From NCBI RefSeq assembly GCF_012849095.1, contig NZ_CP051680.1:6878001-6942000 (forward strand): a stretch of DNA of 64,000 nt, written 5' to 3'. Below the pieces are notes generated by a model. The model was not told the DNA's origin. It saw nothing but the letters and a program-made list of their open reading frames with translations, and searched no databases. Numbering within the stretch: the first letter of the stretch is position 1; each line of letters opens with the position of its first letter. Source of the stretch: Cohnella herbarum. GTDB lineage: Bacteria > Bacillota > Bacilli > Paenibacillales > Paenibacillaceae. Positions 1-9,483 of the stretch are shown here, in pieces. Both the position numbers and the translations under genes were made by a program.

Positions 1-18
1 GATCAACAAACCGTACAT
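1..18 (-). CDS. Response regulator (YesN type), first six codons only
   Basis: On the minus strand an ATG at 18..16 begins M-Y-G-L-L-I and runs off the window edge. A good ribosome binding site (GAGGTG) lies just upstream at about 25-30, and the start is 17 bases beyond the stop of the sensor kinase gene. The N-terminus matches the beta-1 strand with which response-regulator receiver domains usually open, and YesM-type kinases are normally followed by a YesN-type AraC-output regulator. The product assignment rests on context and six residues only. Confidence 0.5.
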
Positions 19-34
19 GATCTTCACCTCGCCT

Positions 35-1879
35 CTAAGATGTCGCTCCGACGGGTAACGTTAACGTTACGACGGTGCCATGGTCTCGCGAACTGTCTAT
101 TTCCATTTCGGCCGCGGCTCCGAAGAAATACTGGATTCGGTCGCGGACGTTCACAAGCCCTACGCCTCCCGAACGCCCGGTTTCCTTGCTTTTCTCCTGT
201 TCGGCTGCCTTGAGATTCCGCTTATCGGGCGGCTGGGATAACTGCGAACGGATTTCGTCCAGCCGTTCGGGATCGATGCCTCTGCCGTTATCCATGATCG
301 CGCAATGGATCTGATCTTCTCGCTCCTCGATAACGATCTCGATCGAAAGATGGCCGCTAATGCCCTTCATGCCATGGATGATGCAATTCTCGACGATAGG
401 CTGCAGCAGCAAATTCGGAATCCGGTACGATTGGAGCGGGTCCGGAACGGACACGTTCAGGGAAACCCGTTGGTTGAGCAGCAGATTCTGGATTTGCACG
501 TAATCGTGAATATGTTCGATCTCCGTTGCGAGCGCAACGGGTTCTTTGCCGTTGTAAATGTTGTACCTCATAATGCTGCCGAGCGCCGTAATCGCGTCGG
601 ACAGCTTCGGCTGATCTCCGGTTTCGGCCATCATGCGCAGCGTCTCCAACGTATTGAACAGGAAGTGGGGATTAATCTGCGCTTGCAGCGCTTTAAGCTC
701 CGCTTCCTTCTGCGAGACTTGGGACTTGTACACGCGGTTGATTAATTCATCGATTTGCCCGGCCATGGAGTTGATGTTCAAGGCTAGCCAATCGACTTCG
801 TCCTCGCCATGGACTGGGATGCGAACTTGGAAATTACCGTTCTGGATTTTGCGGACGTTGCCGACGATCCGCACGATTTTCCGAATCAGAAGCCCGGCCA
901 GCAAGAACGAGATCGCGGCGAGCATGACGACAAGGAATACGATCAGGAGAAGAAATACGTTTCTCGTCTTGATCCAGGGACTGTCGATCTCGGAATGCGG
1001 AACGAGCCCGACGAGGGAAGCATGCAGCCGCTCGATCGGTTTGACGACGTAACGGTAGGACGAGCCTTCATAAGTTATATCCCCGTACCCCGCGACGGTA
1101 AAATCGATCTGGCGGAAGGAGGAATGCTCCGTTACTTCCTTGGAGAACTCCATCGCGGCCGGCGGGGCCGACAGGAGCCCTCCTTTCCAATCGACGGCGA
1201 GCACGCCTCCGGATTGCGACAAAGACATCGCGCCGGATTTCGAGAAAAAATGGCCGATGTCGATCTCGAATTCCAAATACGAGGTTTCGTCCGCGAAGTC
1301 TTCGTTAATCGGGTAGAACATCGAGAAGACGGGATTTTTCGTCTTTTTGCCGTAAGGATAGTCTCTTTGGTTATGCCAGCTTTCCCAGTAAGGGTAGGTC
1401 GTCTTGATCCGCTCTTGCATTTCCCGGAACCAAACCTGTTCGGAGAACAAGGATACGGGCAGGAAGAAATCGCTTTCAGGAAGCGTTTCGTTAACGGTAA
1501 AAAACCGGAAATCCCCGACGTCCTGATGAGTCGCTTCGAACCAAGAGAGCAAGGATTGAATCGAAGTGTTCATTACGTCGATGAGCTCGGACTGGTCGTA
1601 ATATCTCTTGAGCAGCGCTTTTTTCAAAACGATGTTCGTGGAGATTAGATAGCCGGTTTTCTCGATATCGTCGATGTCTTTGTCTATAGCCGATTCCAAC
1701 TGGCTCATCGACTGATCGATCAACTGAAGCCGCTCCCCGCGTACGGGCACGATGACTTCGTTGTAGATCCATGCCGCGCTGATCGATACGGGAATCAAGA
1801 CGATCAGGATGTACGAGAGGAACAATTTGGACTTGAAGCTGAACCTTCGAAGCCTTCTCGGAAGCACGGTTAATCGCAT
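35..1879 (-). CDS. YesM-type membrane sensor histidine kinase
   Basis: This 614-residue protein has the layout of the YesM/LytS-like kinases that sense extracellular glycans and phosphorylate a cytoplasmic AraC-output regulator. Seen: a basic N-terminus, a first membrane segment at about residues 17-39, an extracellular sensor of about 260 residues, a second membrane segment near 303-330, a HAMP linker, then the His_kinase (PF06580) motif NPHFLFN with phospho-acceptor His405. The C-terminus has an ATPase domain with a DNGRGI box and a GLVNVRDRI box. The start is supported by AGGTGATG upstream. It is divergent from the permease/lipoprotein/galactosidase operon at 2070-9194, which it probably controls through the partner regulator starting at base 18. 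Confidence 0.93.
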   Translation of the reverse strand: MRLTVLPRRLRRFSFKSKLFLSYILIVLIPVSISAAWIYNEVIVPVRGERLQLIDQSMSQLESAIDKDIDDIEKTGYLISTNIVLKKALLKRYYDQSELIDVMNTSIQSLLSWFEATHQDVGDFRFFTVNETLPESDFFLPVSLFSEQVWFREMQERIKTTYPYWESWHNQRDYPYGKKTKNPVFSMFYPINEDFADETSYLEFEIDIGHFFSKSGAMSLSQSGGVLAVDWKGGLLSAPPAAMEFSKEVTEHSSFRQIDFTVAGYGDITYEGSSYRYVVKPIERLHASLVGLVPHSEIDSPWIKTRNVFLLLIVFLVVMLAAISFLLAGLLIRKIVRIVGNVRKIQNGNFQVRIPVHGEDEVDWLALNINSMAGQIDELINRVYKSQVSQKEAELKALQAQINPHFLFNTLETLRMMAETGDQPKLSDAITALGSIMRYNIYNGKEPVALATEIEHIHDYVQIQNLLLNQRVSLNVSVPDPLQSYRIPNLLLQPIVENCIIHGMKGISGHLSIEIVIEEREDQIHCAIMDNGRGIDPERLDEIRSQLSQPPDKRNLKAAEQEKSKETGRSGGVGLVNVRDRIQYFFGAAAEMEIDSSRDHGTVVTLTLPVGATS

Positions 1880-2069
1880 GCAGCATCACCTGTCTTCATT
1901 GTAGGGGAAGCGGATATATTCGTCCATAAGGCTATTATTGGCTGGAGCAAAGACCTAGAAATAGTCGACTAAACCTAAAGATATTCTCCTGATTCGGTTA
2001 AAGAAAGCGCCTACAATAAAGCCATGGCCTTGCCAAACGAACAGCAAAGAGTAGAAAGGGGGATTCCGG

Positions 2070-2996
2070 ATGCACCTTCTGAAGAAGAAGCAACCTCGCG
2101 GATGGGATAACCAATTGATCCTGCAATTGATGATTTTGCCGGCCTTATTAACCTTACTGATTTTCAGCTATCTTCCGATGTTCGGAATCGTAATCGCGTT
2201 TAAGGATTACAACGTGCTCGACGGTTTGTTCGGGGGACGGTGGATCGGTTTCGATCATTTCCGGGAAATGTTCGGCGACGAACGGTTTCACACCGCATTG
2301 CGTAACACGTTGGGGATGAGCTTCATCAAGCTCGTCATCACTTTCCTCGCGCCGGTCCTGTTCGCTCTGATCTTGAACGAGATTCCTCTGGCTAGATTCA
2401 AGAAGTGGACGCAGACGCTGACGACGCTGCCTCACTTTCTATCGTACGTCATTATTGCCACGTTAACGATGATCTTCCTTGATCCGAAGGGGATCATCAA
2501 CGGCATCCTTCAGGGATTAGGCATCACGAGCCAACCGATCGAGTTCCTCTCCGAGCCGAGCCATTTCTGGTCGTTGGCTGCTTCTCTCGACCTGTGGCAG
2601 GAAACCGGGTGGGGAGCGATCATCTACTTGGCGGCGATTACCGGCATCAATACGGAAATCTACGAAGCCGCGAAGGTGGACGGCGCAGGCCGACTTAGAA
2701 CGATCTGGCATATTAATCTGCCGGCGATCAGAGGCACGATTATGGTGCTGCTGATCCTCAACATCGGAAGTATTATCTATGGCGGATCGAATTTTAACCA
2801 GTCTTATTTGCTAGGAAACGTGTTTAACCGGGATACGTCCTATGTGCTCGGCTACTATACGCTCGATAACGGTTTGTTGCAGATGAGGTACGCTTTCGCT
2901 ACGGCGGTCGACTTATTCCAATCGTGCGTGTCGTTGATCTTGCTGCTGGCCGCCAACTGGGGCGCCAAAAAACTCAACGGAAGCAACATTTTCTAG
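2070..2996 (+). CDS. Sugar ABC transporter permease, LplB type
   Basis: A 308-residue integral membrane protein of the binding-protein-dependent permease family (PF00528). Several hydrophobic segments are visible, the first at about residues 20-40 followed by YLPMFGIVIAFKDYN, which is typical of LplB proteins. The cytoplasmic EAA loop that contacts the ATPase is EAAKVDGAGRLRTIW-H-INLP near residue 200. It is the first gene of a run with the YtcP-type permease (18 bases on) and the lipoprotein. No ATPase gene is linked; these importers generally borrow a shared MsmX-type ATPase. An AAAGGGGG ribosome binding site precedes the ATG. Substrate is inferred from the downstream GH36/GH110 genes to be an alpha-galactoside. 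Confidence 0.93.
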   Translation: MHLLKKKQPRGWDNQLILQLMILPALLTLLIFSYLPMFGIVIAFKDYNVLDGLFGGRWIGFDHFREMFGDERFHTALRNTLGMSFIKLVITFLAPVLFALILNEIPLARFKKWTQTLTTLPHFLSYVIIATLTMIFLDPKGIINGILQGLGITSQPIEFLSEPSHFWSLAASLDLWQETGWGAIIYLAAITGINTEIYEAAKVDGAGRLRTIWHINLPAIRGTIMVLLILNIGSIIYGGSNFNQSYLLGNVFNRDTSYVLGYYTLDNGLLQMRYAFATAVDLFQSCVSLILLLAANWGAKKLNGSNIF

Positions 2997-3013
2997 AAAG
3001 GGGAGGAACCCTC

Positions 3014-3898
3014 ATGAACGCGATCAAGCTGACTTGGGAAGATAAAGCGGTGAATATCGCCGCGGTGCTTCTGTCGCTTATTATGGTCATCGCGACCGCT
3101 TATCCCCTGTATTACGTCTTGATCAATTCTCTTAACGACGGCGCGGATGCGGCAAGCGGCCATATCTATTTCTATCCGCGGCAGTTTTCCTTGGAAAATT
3201 ATTCGATGGTATTCAAGCAAAATTATTTGATTACCGGCCTCGCCATGTCCGCTGCCCGAACGATCGTCGGAACGGTTGCGGCGGTGCTCGTAACCGCGAT
3301 GGCGGCCTATGCGCTAACGAAAGAAAACCTGAAATTCAAGAAGCTGTATCTCGCGCTCGCGATCGTTACGATGTACTTCTCCGGAGGTTTGATCCCGCTG
3401 TACTTCGTCTTGAACGAGCTCCATTTGCTTAATAACTTTTTAGTGTATATTCTGCCTTCGCTATTCACGTTCTTTCATTGCTTACTGTTCATGGCGTTCT
3501 TCCGCGAATTGCCGAAAGAGCTGTATGAATCCGCGTACATGGACGGGGCGAACGATCTGTTTATTTTCTTCAAGATCGTGATTCCGCTCTCGATGCCCGT
3601 CGTGGCCACGATCTCGCTGTTCGTCGGGGTAAACCATTGGAACGATTACTTCGTGCCGTCCTTCTTCATATCGAAGGAGAGTCTCCAGACGTTGCCGGTT
3701 ATCTTGATCCGATTGCTCTCCTTGAGCGAAGCCCAGCAGCAAATTCAACAATACTTGGGCAATCACCAATCGAAGGTGACGATGGAGTCGCTGCGTTACG
3801 CAACGCTCTTCGTCTCGATCTTGCCGATTACGCTTCTCTATCCTCTGGTACAACGGTTTTTCGTGAAAGGAATGCTAGTCGGATCCATTAAAGCTTAG
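3014..3898 (+). CDS. Sugar ABC transporter permease, YtcP type
   Basis: The second permease subunit of the importer, 294 residues, PF00528 family. It shows the usual six-segment pattern, with YPLYYVLINSLNDG after the first segment and an EAA-type loop (ESAYMDGANDLFIFF-KIVIPLS) near residue 190. The open frame extends upstream to 2924, but the ATG at 3014 has a GGGGAGG ribosome binding site nine bases upstream and gives the length usual for YtcP proteins, so I start it there. The C-terminal KGMLVGSIKA matches the conserved tail of the family. It pairs with the gene at 2070 and serves the lipoprotein encoded at 3987. Confidence 0.93.
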   Translation: MNAIKLTWEDKAVNIAAVLLSLIMVIATAYPLYYVLINSLNDGADAASGHIYFYPRQFSLENYSMVFKQNYLITGLAMSAARTIVGTVAAVLVTAMAAYALTKENLKFKKLYLALAIVTMYFSGGLIPLYFVLNELHLLNNFLVYILPSLFTFFHCLLFMAFFRELPKELYESAYMDGANDLFIFFKIVIPLSMPVVATISLFVGVNHWNDYFVPSFFISKESLQTLPVILIRLLSLSEAQQQIQQYLGNHQSKVTMESLRYATLFVSILPITLLYPLVQRFFVKGMLVGSIKA

Positions 3899-3986
3899 CG
3901 GATCCGTAACCGGACGGTTTTGGCTCGCTGGCTTCTTGGAAGGCCGGCAAGTTAAAATAAATAGATACTCTAGGAGGTCATACCGA

Positions 3987-5660
3987 ATGACGAAGACGAA
4001 GAAGAGCTTATCATGGGTTATCTGCATGTTCTTGATGGTAGGACTGCTCGCAGCATGTTCCTCGAACAACAAAGAAGAAGCATCCCCATCGCCGGCATCG
4101 TCCGGATCCGAATCGCCGAGCGCGTCGGCGCCGGCATCATCGGAAGCTTCTCCCGAAGCTCCGTCGACCGAGCCGATCACGTTCGACATGTTCGTGAATT
4201 TCTCTTGGTACGCGCTTAGCTGGGCAGATCCGGCAGCGAAGAGCATTACGGATAAAACGGGAGTTTCTCTCAATATTACGAAGCCGGTATCCGACGACAA
4301 TCAGAAAATGAACATCATGCTGTCGAACCGGGAGTTGCCGGATTTCGTGCTGCTCGATAAATCGGATCCCGCGTTGCAGCGGATGATCGAAGGCGAAATG
4401 CTCTATTCTCTCGAAGAATTGATCGATCAGTACGCTCCCGAGATGCGGGACGTTCTGCCGAAAGAAGCATTGACCAACTATAAGGCGAAAGACGGCAAAA
4501 CATACGCGCTCGTCAGCTTCATCGAAGGCGAACAATATGTCGAAGCCGCCAAGAAGTACAACGCGCTAATCGGCTCCAACCAACCGACTTGGTCGATCCG
4601 CCAAGACTATTGGGAAGAAATCGGCAAACCGGATATCAGCAATCCGGACGCGTACATCGCGGCTCTTGAACAGATTAAAGCGAAGAACAAGGACAAGATC
4701 GGGTTCTACACGAACGCGAACAACATTCCTAACTCCAAGCACTTGACGGAGAGCGGCGTCGTCACGCTCGGTACCTCCGCGATGTTCGGCGCGACAGCTC
4801 TCGTGAAGGACGGAGACGCCATTAAATCCGGCCTAAGAAGCCCGGAATACCAGAACGTCATTAAGTTCTTGAACAAGATGTCGACCAAAGGGTTGCTGAC
4901 CAAAGACTCTTACATCGATTCGAAGGATATTTTCACGCAGAAAATCAACAACGGCGACGCGGTCTCCTACGCGTTCACGATCGGGGACGGAACGAAGGTG
5001 CCGGCGGATAACCCGAACACTTCCTATACGGTCATGGCTCCGTTCCCTTCCTACAAGCAGGTGCGCGACGGAAGCGGATGGACGGCCATCGCCATTCCGA
5101 AGACGAACAAAGATCCTAAGCGGGCGATCCAGTTCCTGTCCCTCCTGTCCTCCGAAGAAGGCCACAAGCTGACCAAATGGGGAGTCGAAGGCGAGACGTA
5201 CGTAGATGCCGCGCAAGGTCCGCACTACCATATGGTAGACGGCAAAGCGACTTACTTGCCTGCTTATTGGGCGGATAAACAGAAGGATTGGTCCGGCGTC
5301 GCGGAGAAAAACGGTCTTTCCGAGTATTGGCTGACGGCTAACTCGACTTGGTGGAACGGACCGGAGTGGGATGCGGCGGATCCGATCTTCACGGAGTATA
5401 ACAAAATGTTCGCTAGCCATGTAGAATACAATCCGTCTATGGCGGGCATTACGCTCGACTCGACGACGAAGATCGGCATCGTGGAGAAGAAAATTATCGA
5501 TCTGTATTCCAGCTACTACTCCAAGATCATTTTCGCCAAAGACGAAGCAACGGCTCTGAGCCTCTACGCCGAATTCATCGAAAAAGCGGATAAGCTTGGA
5601 TTGGCGGAAGTCGAGCAAGCTTGGACGGACCTATATAAAGCGAAAACGGCGAATCAATAA
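3987..5660 (+). CDS. Extracellular sugar-binding lipoprotein (LipO type)
   Basis: A 557-residue substrate-binding protein of the importer. Residues 1-23 form a lipoprotein signal peptide ending in the lipobox LLAAC, with Cys24 as the lipid-modified residue. A Ser/Pro/Ala-rich linker of about 40 residues follows, typical of lipoproteins held at the outer face of the membrane. The rest resembles large family-1 binding proteins. The open frame begins at 3936, but an AGGAGG site lies just before the ATG at 3987, and the signal peptide fits only that start. The 88-base gap after the permease gene holds no obvious terminator, so all genes from 2070 may be one transcript. The ligand is presumably a galactose-containing oligosaccharide, inferred from neighbours. 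Confidence 0.92.
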   Translation: MTKTKKSLSWVICMFLMVGLLAACSSNNKEEASPSPASSGSESPSASAPASSEASPEAPSTEPITFDMFVNFSWYALSWADPAAKSITDKTGVSLNITKPVSDDNQKMNIMLSNRELPDFVLLDKSDPALQRMIEGEMLYSLEELIDQYAPEMRDVLPKEALTNYKAKDGKTYALVSFIEGEQYVEAAKKYNALIGSNQPTWSIRQDYWEEIGKPDISNPDAYIAALEQIKAKNKDKIGFYTNANNIPNSKHLTESGVVTLGTSAMFGATALVKDGDAIKSGLRSPEYQNVIKFLNKMSTKGLLTKDSYIDSKDIFTQKINNGDAVSYAFTIGDGTKVPADNPNTSYTVMAPFPSYKQVRDGSGWTAIAIPKTNKDPKRAIQFLSLLSSEEGHKLTKWGVEGETYVDAAQGPHYHMVDGKATYLPAYWADKQKDWSGVAEKNGLSEYWLTANSTWWNGPEWDAADPIFTEYNKMFASHVEYNPSMAGITLDSTTKIGIVEKKIIDLYSSYYSKIIFAKDEATALSLYAEFIEKADKLGLAEVEQAWTDLYKAKTANQ

Positions 5661-5674
5661 TCGGAGGACACGGC

Positions 5675-7486
5675 ATGCAACGCATTCTAGAGCATCATTA
5701 CGACATCGAAGGTTTGCCGAACGGTGCCGCGTATTCCCTTGATAAGGTTAGCGAGGCGGAAGGTCTCGAACGGGTGACGATCAAGCTGAGTTTCCCCGAA
5801 GCGGCCGTCCCGCCGGTTATCCGGTTGAAGTGGAGTCATCCGATTCGAGATATCCAGCATTTCTGGCATCCGGGTTCCGGCAGGAACAGGGGGCTGTCCG
5901 CGGATTGGGCAACGGGTTTCAAGACGCGGGCGACTTACAACGCGCCGGTCGGCTGCCTGTTCAACAACACGGGCAGAAATCGGTTGACGTTCGCTTTCTC
6001 GGACGCGTTAAATCCTTTGATATTAAAGGCGGGCGTAAACGAGGAAACGGCCGTATTCCATTGCGAGGTAACTCTATTCGGAGAGCAAGCGGCTCCGATT
6101 GACAATTATGAAGCGGTTCTCACGGTAGATACCCGGGATATTCCGTATTACGAGGCACTAGGCGCGGTCGAACGATGGTGGAGCGAGATGCCGGGCTATA
6201 AGCCCGCGTCCGTTCCCGAAGTCGCGCGAGTTCCGATGTATTCGACTTGGTACAGCTTTCATCAGCGCTTGAATCCGGACGAGATAGAAGAGCAATGCCG
6301 GTTAGCTCTCGCATTGGGATGCGGGGCCGTTATCGTCGATGACGGCTGGCAGACTTCGGATAATAACCGGGGATATGCGTATTGCGGAGACTGGAAGGTA
6401 AGCGAGGACAAAATTCCGGCGATGAAGGCGCACGTGGCGAGGGTTCATGAACTCGGCATGTCCTATCTGCTATGGTATTCGGTTCCTTTCGTCGGGAAGG
6501 AAAGCCGCGCTTGGCGCGCCTTGCAAGACAAGATGCTCTACGTGAACGAGGAGCTTGGCGCCGGTATCGTCGATCCAAGGTATCCTCAAGTGAGGGAATA
6601 TTTGATCCGTACGTACGAGAACGCGGTAACCGAATGGGATCTGGACGGGTTAAAGCTCGACTTCGTCGATACTTTCCGCTTGCCGGAGCGTTCCGGCAAC
6701 GCGGGGGGAGCGGGTTCGGAGGGCGGTTCGGGGGCCGGTTCCGGGGCGGAAGCGCACCCCGAGATGGACTACGTATCCGTGCCCGAAGCGGTCGACCGGC
6801 TTCTAAGCGACATCATGCTTCGGCTTCAAGCGGTCAAACCGGACATCATGATCGAGTTCAGACAAAGCTATACCGGACCTCTCATGCGGAAGTACGGGAA
6901 TATTTTCCGGGCGACGGACTGTCCGAGCGATTCGCTTACGAACCGCGTCCGCACGCTTGATCTCCGGCTCGTCTCCGGCGATACGGCCATACATTCGGAC
7001 ATGGTCATGTGGCATCCGGAAGAGCCCGTCGAATCCGCGGCTTTGCAGATCGTTAACGTGTTGTTCTCGGTTCCGCAAATCTCGGTGATGATCGATCGGC
7101 TGCCGGCCGAACATCGGGAAATGCTCGCTTTCTGGTTACGATTCTGGCAGGAGCATCGCGAGGTTTTACTGGACGGCAAGCTAGAGCCCGCTCATCCGGA
7201 GATGCTCTACCCGCTCGTAAAAGCTTCGTCGGACAAATATGTTTTGTACGCGTCTTATAGCCGGGAAGTCGTAAGTTTGGAAGCGGGAAGACGGTCGACG
7301 ATTCTGGTCAACGGGACGTTATACGATCGCATCGCGATCGAAGTCCGGACGGATATGGGGAAAAGCAGGCTGCGCATTCGAAACTGCAAGGGCGAGCTGA
7401 TCGACGAGCGGACGCTGGAGCTAGGAGAAGGGCTTCATTCGATCGCGGTTCCGCCGGCGGGATTGGTTACGATCGATCCGGCATAA
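5675..7486 (+). CDS. Alpha-galactosidase-like glycoside hydrolase, GH36 (clan D)
   Basis: A 603-residue cytoplasmic protein (no signal peptide) expected to hydrolyse terminal alpha-galactosides after import. Seen: an N-terminal beta-rich region, then a TIM barrel with VDDGWQ at 221-226 and LKLDFVD, where Asp329 aligns with the clan-D nucleophile. DCPSD around residue 415 is a candidate acid/base region, but this is less certain. A Gly/Ser-rich stretch at about residues 339-358 directly follows the nucleophile strand and looks like a low-complexity insertion. The start is 14 bases after the lipoprotein stop, with GGAGG upstream. Clan membership is secure; exact substrate is inferred from the family and from the GH110-like gene that follows. 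Confidence 0.85.
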   Translation: MQRILEHHYDIEGLPNGAAYSLDKVSEAEGLERVTIKLSFPEAAVPPVIRLKWSHPIRDIQHFWHPGSGRNRGLSADWATGFKTRATYNAPVGCLFNNTGRNRLTFAFSDALNPLILKAGVNEETAVFHCEVTLFGEQAAPIDNYEAVLTVDTRDIPYYEALGAVERWWSEMPGYKPASVPEVARVPMYSTWYSFHQRLNPDEIEEQCRLALALGCGAVIVDDGWQTSDNNRGYAYCGDWKVSEDKIPAMKAHVARVHELGMSYLLWYSVPFVGKESRAWRALQDKMLYVNEELGAGIVDPRYPQVREYLIRTYENAVTEWDLDGLKLDFVDTFRLPERSGNAGGAGSEGGSGAGSGAEAHPEMDYVSVPEAVDRLLSDIMLRLQAVKPDIMIEFRQSYTGPLMRKYGNIFRATDCPSDSLTNRVRTLDLRLVSGDTAIHSDMVMWHPEEPVESAALQIVNVLFSVPQISVMIDRLPAEHREMLAFWLRFWQEHREVLLDGKLEPAHPEMLYPLVKASSDKYVLYASYSREVVSLEAGRRSTILVNGTLYDRIAIEVRTDMGKSRLRIRNCKGELIDERTLELGEGLHSIAVPPAGLVTIDPA

Positions 7487-7538
7487 GGCGCGGATATAGA
7501 GAGAGAAAGACGACGTCGCATGCGAAGAGGTGCAGGGA

Positions 7539-9194
7539 ATGTATGAGAACGGAATTCGGGATGCGGCATCGTTCGGGATCGAGCCCGATACGGGATTGGA
7601 CGCGACCGGGAAAATACGAGAGTTTATCCGCTCGGGGTTGGAGAGCGGGGCGCATACTTTTCGATTCAAGCGAGGTCGTTACGAGATCGCGGACGGAGAA
7701 GCGATTCGCGATTTCGACTCGATGATGGAAGGGAAAGGCTCCTGGGACTTGGGAGACAATCGGGATAGCAAACATATTCTAATTCGCGCGGACGGAACGG
7801 AGAGGATCGTTCTTGATTTTCAAGGCTCGACCTTGATGTTCCATGGTCTGATTCAACCGTTCTTCTTCCGCGGCTGCAAGCAAGTGGAAATACGGAACGT
7901 CCAAATGGATTGGGCCAGACCTCCGTTCTCGCAAGGGGAAATCGTGTCCGTCCACGAAGAAGGATTCGATATCCGGTTCGACTGGGAGTATCCCGTTCGT
8001 TCAGGAACGCCTATCTCGGCGTTGATCGACTACGTTCCGGACAGCTCGCATCCGATTCGGGGAACGGTAGACTGGTTCCACATCGCCGAACGTACGGAAC
8101 TCGTGGAGCCGCAGACGCTGCGCGTGACTTTGAAGGAGCGTTTCCGTTCGATCGCGCGGGGAGAGATTCAAGGCAGAGCCGCACCGGTTCCCGGAATGCG
8201 CGTCGTCGTTCGCCATGTGATGAATTACAAGGCAGCATTCCTGTTCTTCGAATGCGAGGATGTCGTGATGGATCGGGTAACCGTCTATGCGGCGCCGGGA
8301 ATGGGCGTCATCGGTCACGGCTGCGGAGACGTAAAGATGCGCGGCTTGCGCATTATGAGACGGCCGGGCAGCGGTCGCGTCATGAGCGCGAACACGGATG
8401 CGACGCACTTCATCGGGTGCCGCGGGAAGATCGATTTCGACGATTGCTTGTTCGAAGGAATGGGAGACGACGCGACGAACGTGCACGGCTTCTACTTGAC
8501 CATTAGAGGTCGTGGGGGGCTAGGTGAGCTCTTCTGCGGAATCGATGCGGACATTCAATCCGAATATCCGGAAATTCCGGCGGTAGGGGACATCATCGAA
8601 GTGACTCGGCGCAGCACGTTAAAACCTTATGCGACCCTGACTGTAAGTAGGGTTGAAGCGAGTCTTAGCGGAGAGGTCGCATTGCGGTTTGTCGAACCGC
8701 TCCCGGAAGAGATTGTACCGGGCGATCTACTGGCTAACGTCTCTCGCGTCGCCGCTTTGCGCTTCCGCAACAGTATCGTTAGGAATAACCGAGCGCGCGC
8801 GATCCTCGTTCAGACCCGTCACGTCGAAATCGCGGATAACACTTTCGACCACTGCACGGGGACGGCGATCCACGTCAATTGCGCCGACTACTGGAAGGAG
8901 TCGGTAGCGACGGAGGACGTGACCGTTACGCGGAACACGTTCATCTCCTGCGGTTACGGAGCGGGTACTTACCGCGAGACGTCCGCGCTCGCGCTGATGA
9001 CGGAAAGCGAAAGCGTCGAATGCGGCGTTCATCGGGCGTTCGCGTTCACCGATAACGTCGTATACGGTAACGGCCGCATCGGCGTAAGTCTCGGCGCGTT
9101 AAGCGGCGGTTTGCTGCGAGGCAACCGCTTCGAGAACGCCGGCGAAGCCATCTCTATTCAACGGGATACTTGCGAGCATATCGTAGTCGAGTAG
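7539..9194 (+). CDS. GH110-like alpha-1,3-galactosidase (parallel beta-helix)
   Basis: A 551-residue protein whose C-terminal two thirds are short beta-helix repeats (for example RNTFISC, DNTFDHCTG, RGNRFENAG). The block NTDATHF...FEGMGDDATN closely resembles family GH110, which removes alpha-1,3-linked galactose such as blood-group B and alpha-Gal epitopes. Asp287 and the pair Asp310-Asp311 have the same 23/24-residue spacing as the three catalytic aspartates I recall for a characterised GH110 enzyme (D321, D344, D345), so the active site seems intact. No signal peptide is visible, suggesting action on imported oligosaccharides. A GTG at 7530 is in frame, but the ATG at 7539 has the better-placed AGAGGTG. 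The gene ends the locus before a strong terminator. Confidence 0.8.
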   Translation: MYENGIRDAASFGIEPDTGLDATGKIREFIRSGLESGAHTFRFKRGRYEIADGEAIRDFDSMMEGKGSWDLGDNRDSKHILIRADGTERIVLDFQGSTLMFHGLIQPFFFRGCKQVEIRNVQMDWARPPFSQGEIVSVHEEGFDIRFDWEYPVRSGTPISALIDYVPDSSHPIRGTVDWFHIAERTELVEPQTLRVTLKERFRSIARGEIQGRAAPVPGMRVVVRHVMNYKAAFLFFECEDVVMDRVTVYAAPGMGVIGHGCGDVKMRGLRIMRRPGSGRVMSANTDATHFIGCRGKIDFDDCLFEGMGDDATNVHGFYLTIRGRGGLGELFCGIDADIQSEYPEIPAVGDIIEVTRRSTLKPYATLTVSRVEASLSGEVALRFVEPLPEEIVPGDLLANVSRVAALRFRNSIVRNNRARAILVQTRHVEIADNTFDHCTGTAIHVNCADYWKESVATEDVTVTRNTFISCGYGAGTYRETSALALMTESESVECGVHRAFAFTDNVVYGNGRIGVSLGALSGGLLRGNRFENAGEAISIQRDTCEHIVVE

Positions 9195-9201
9195 GAATAG
9201 G

Positions 9202-9237
9202 AAAACCCCCGAAGAGCAGCGCTCTTCGGGGGTTTTT
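9202..9237 (+). terminator. Intrinsic terminator of the alpha-galactoside operon
   Basis: A near-perfect hairpin (ACCCCCGAAGAGC, short loop, GCTCTTCGGGGGT) followed by five T starts seven bases after the GH110-like stop codon. Confidence 0.95.
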
Positions 9238-9269
9238 GCAGGTTTTATGGCGCTTTGGTGGCGGATTGA

Positions 9270-9442
9270 GAAGCACACAGCTTCTCGGTTAACCAATTAG
9301 ACCGCTACCAGCGGCTTGCAGCACGAAGTTCCTCGGTTTTCAACCAATTAAACCGCTGCCAGCGGCTTACAGCACACAGTTCCTCGGTTTTCAACCAATT
9401 AGACCGCTACCGGCGGCTTGCAGCACGAAGTTCCTCGGCTCC
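9270..9442. repeat. Three 51-bp tandem repeats (block A)
   Basis: Units start at 9291, 9342 and 9393, preceded by a partial tail copy from 9270. Each begins AACCAATTA and contains CCGCTACCAGCGG, a small perfect hairpin, then GCACGAAGTTCCTCGG. Copies differ at only a few positions. The block lies between convergent genes and has no coding character. Confidence 0.9.
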
Positions 9443-9483
9443 AATTAATGTTGGCGGTGTGCTGCCTATCCGGCTGTTTAGAT

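Noticed and set aside
305..1648. Long plus-strand frames opposite the YesM gene
   Set aside because: They mirror the codon bias of the kinase gene on the minus strand and lack ribosome binding sites and domains.
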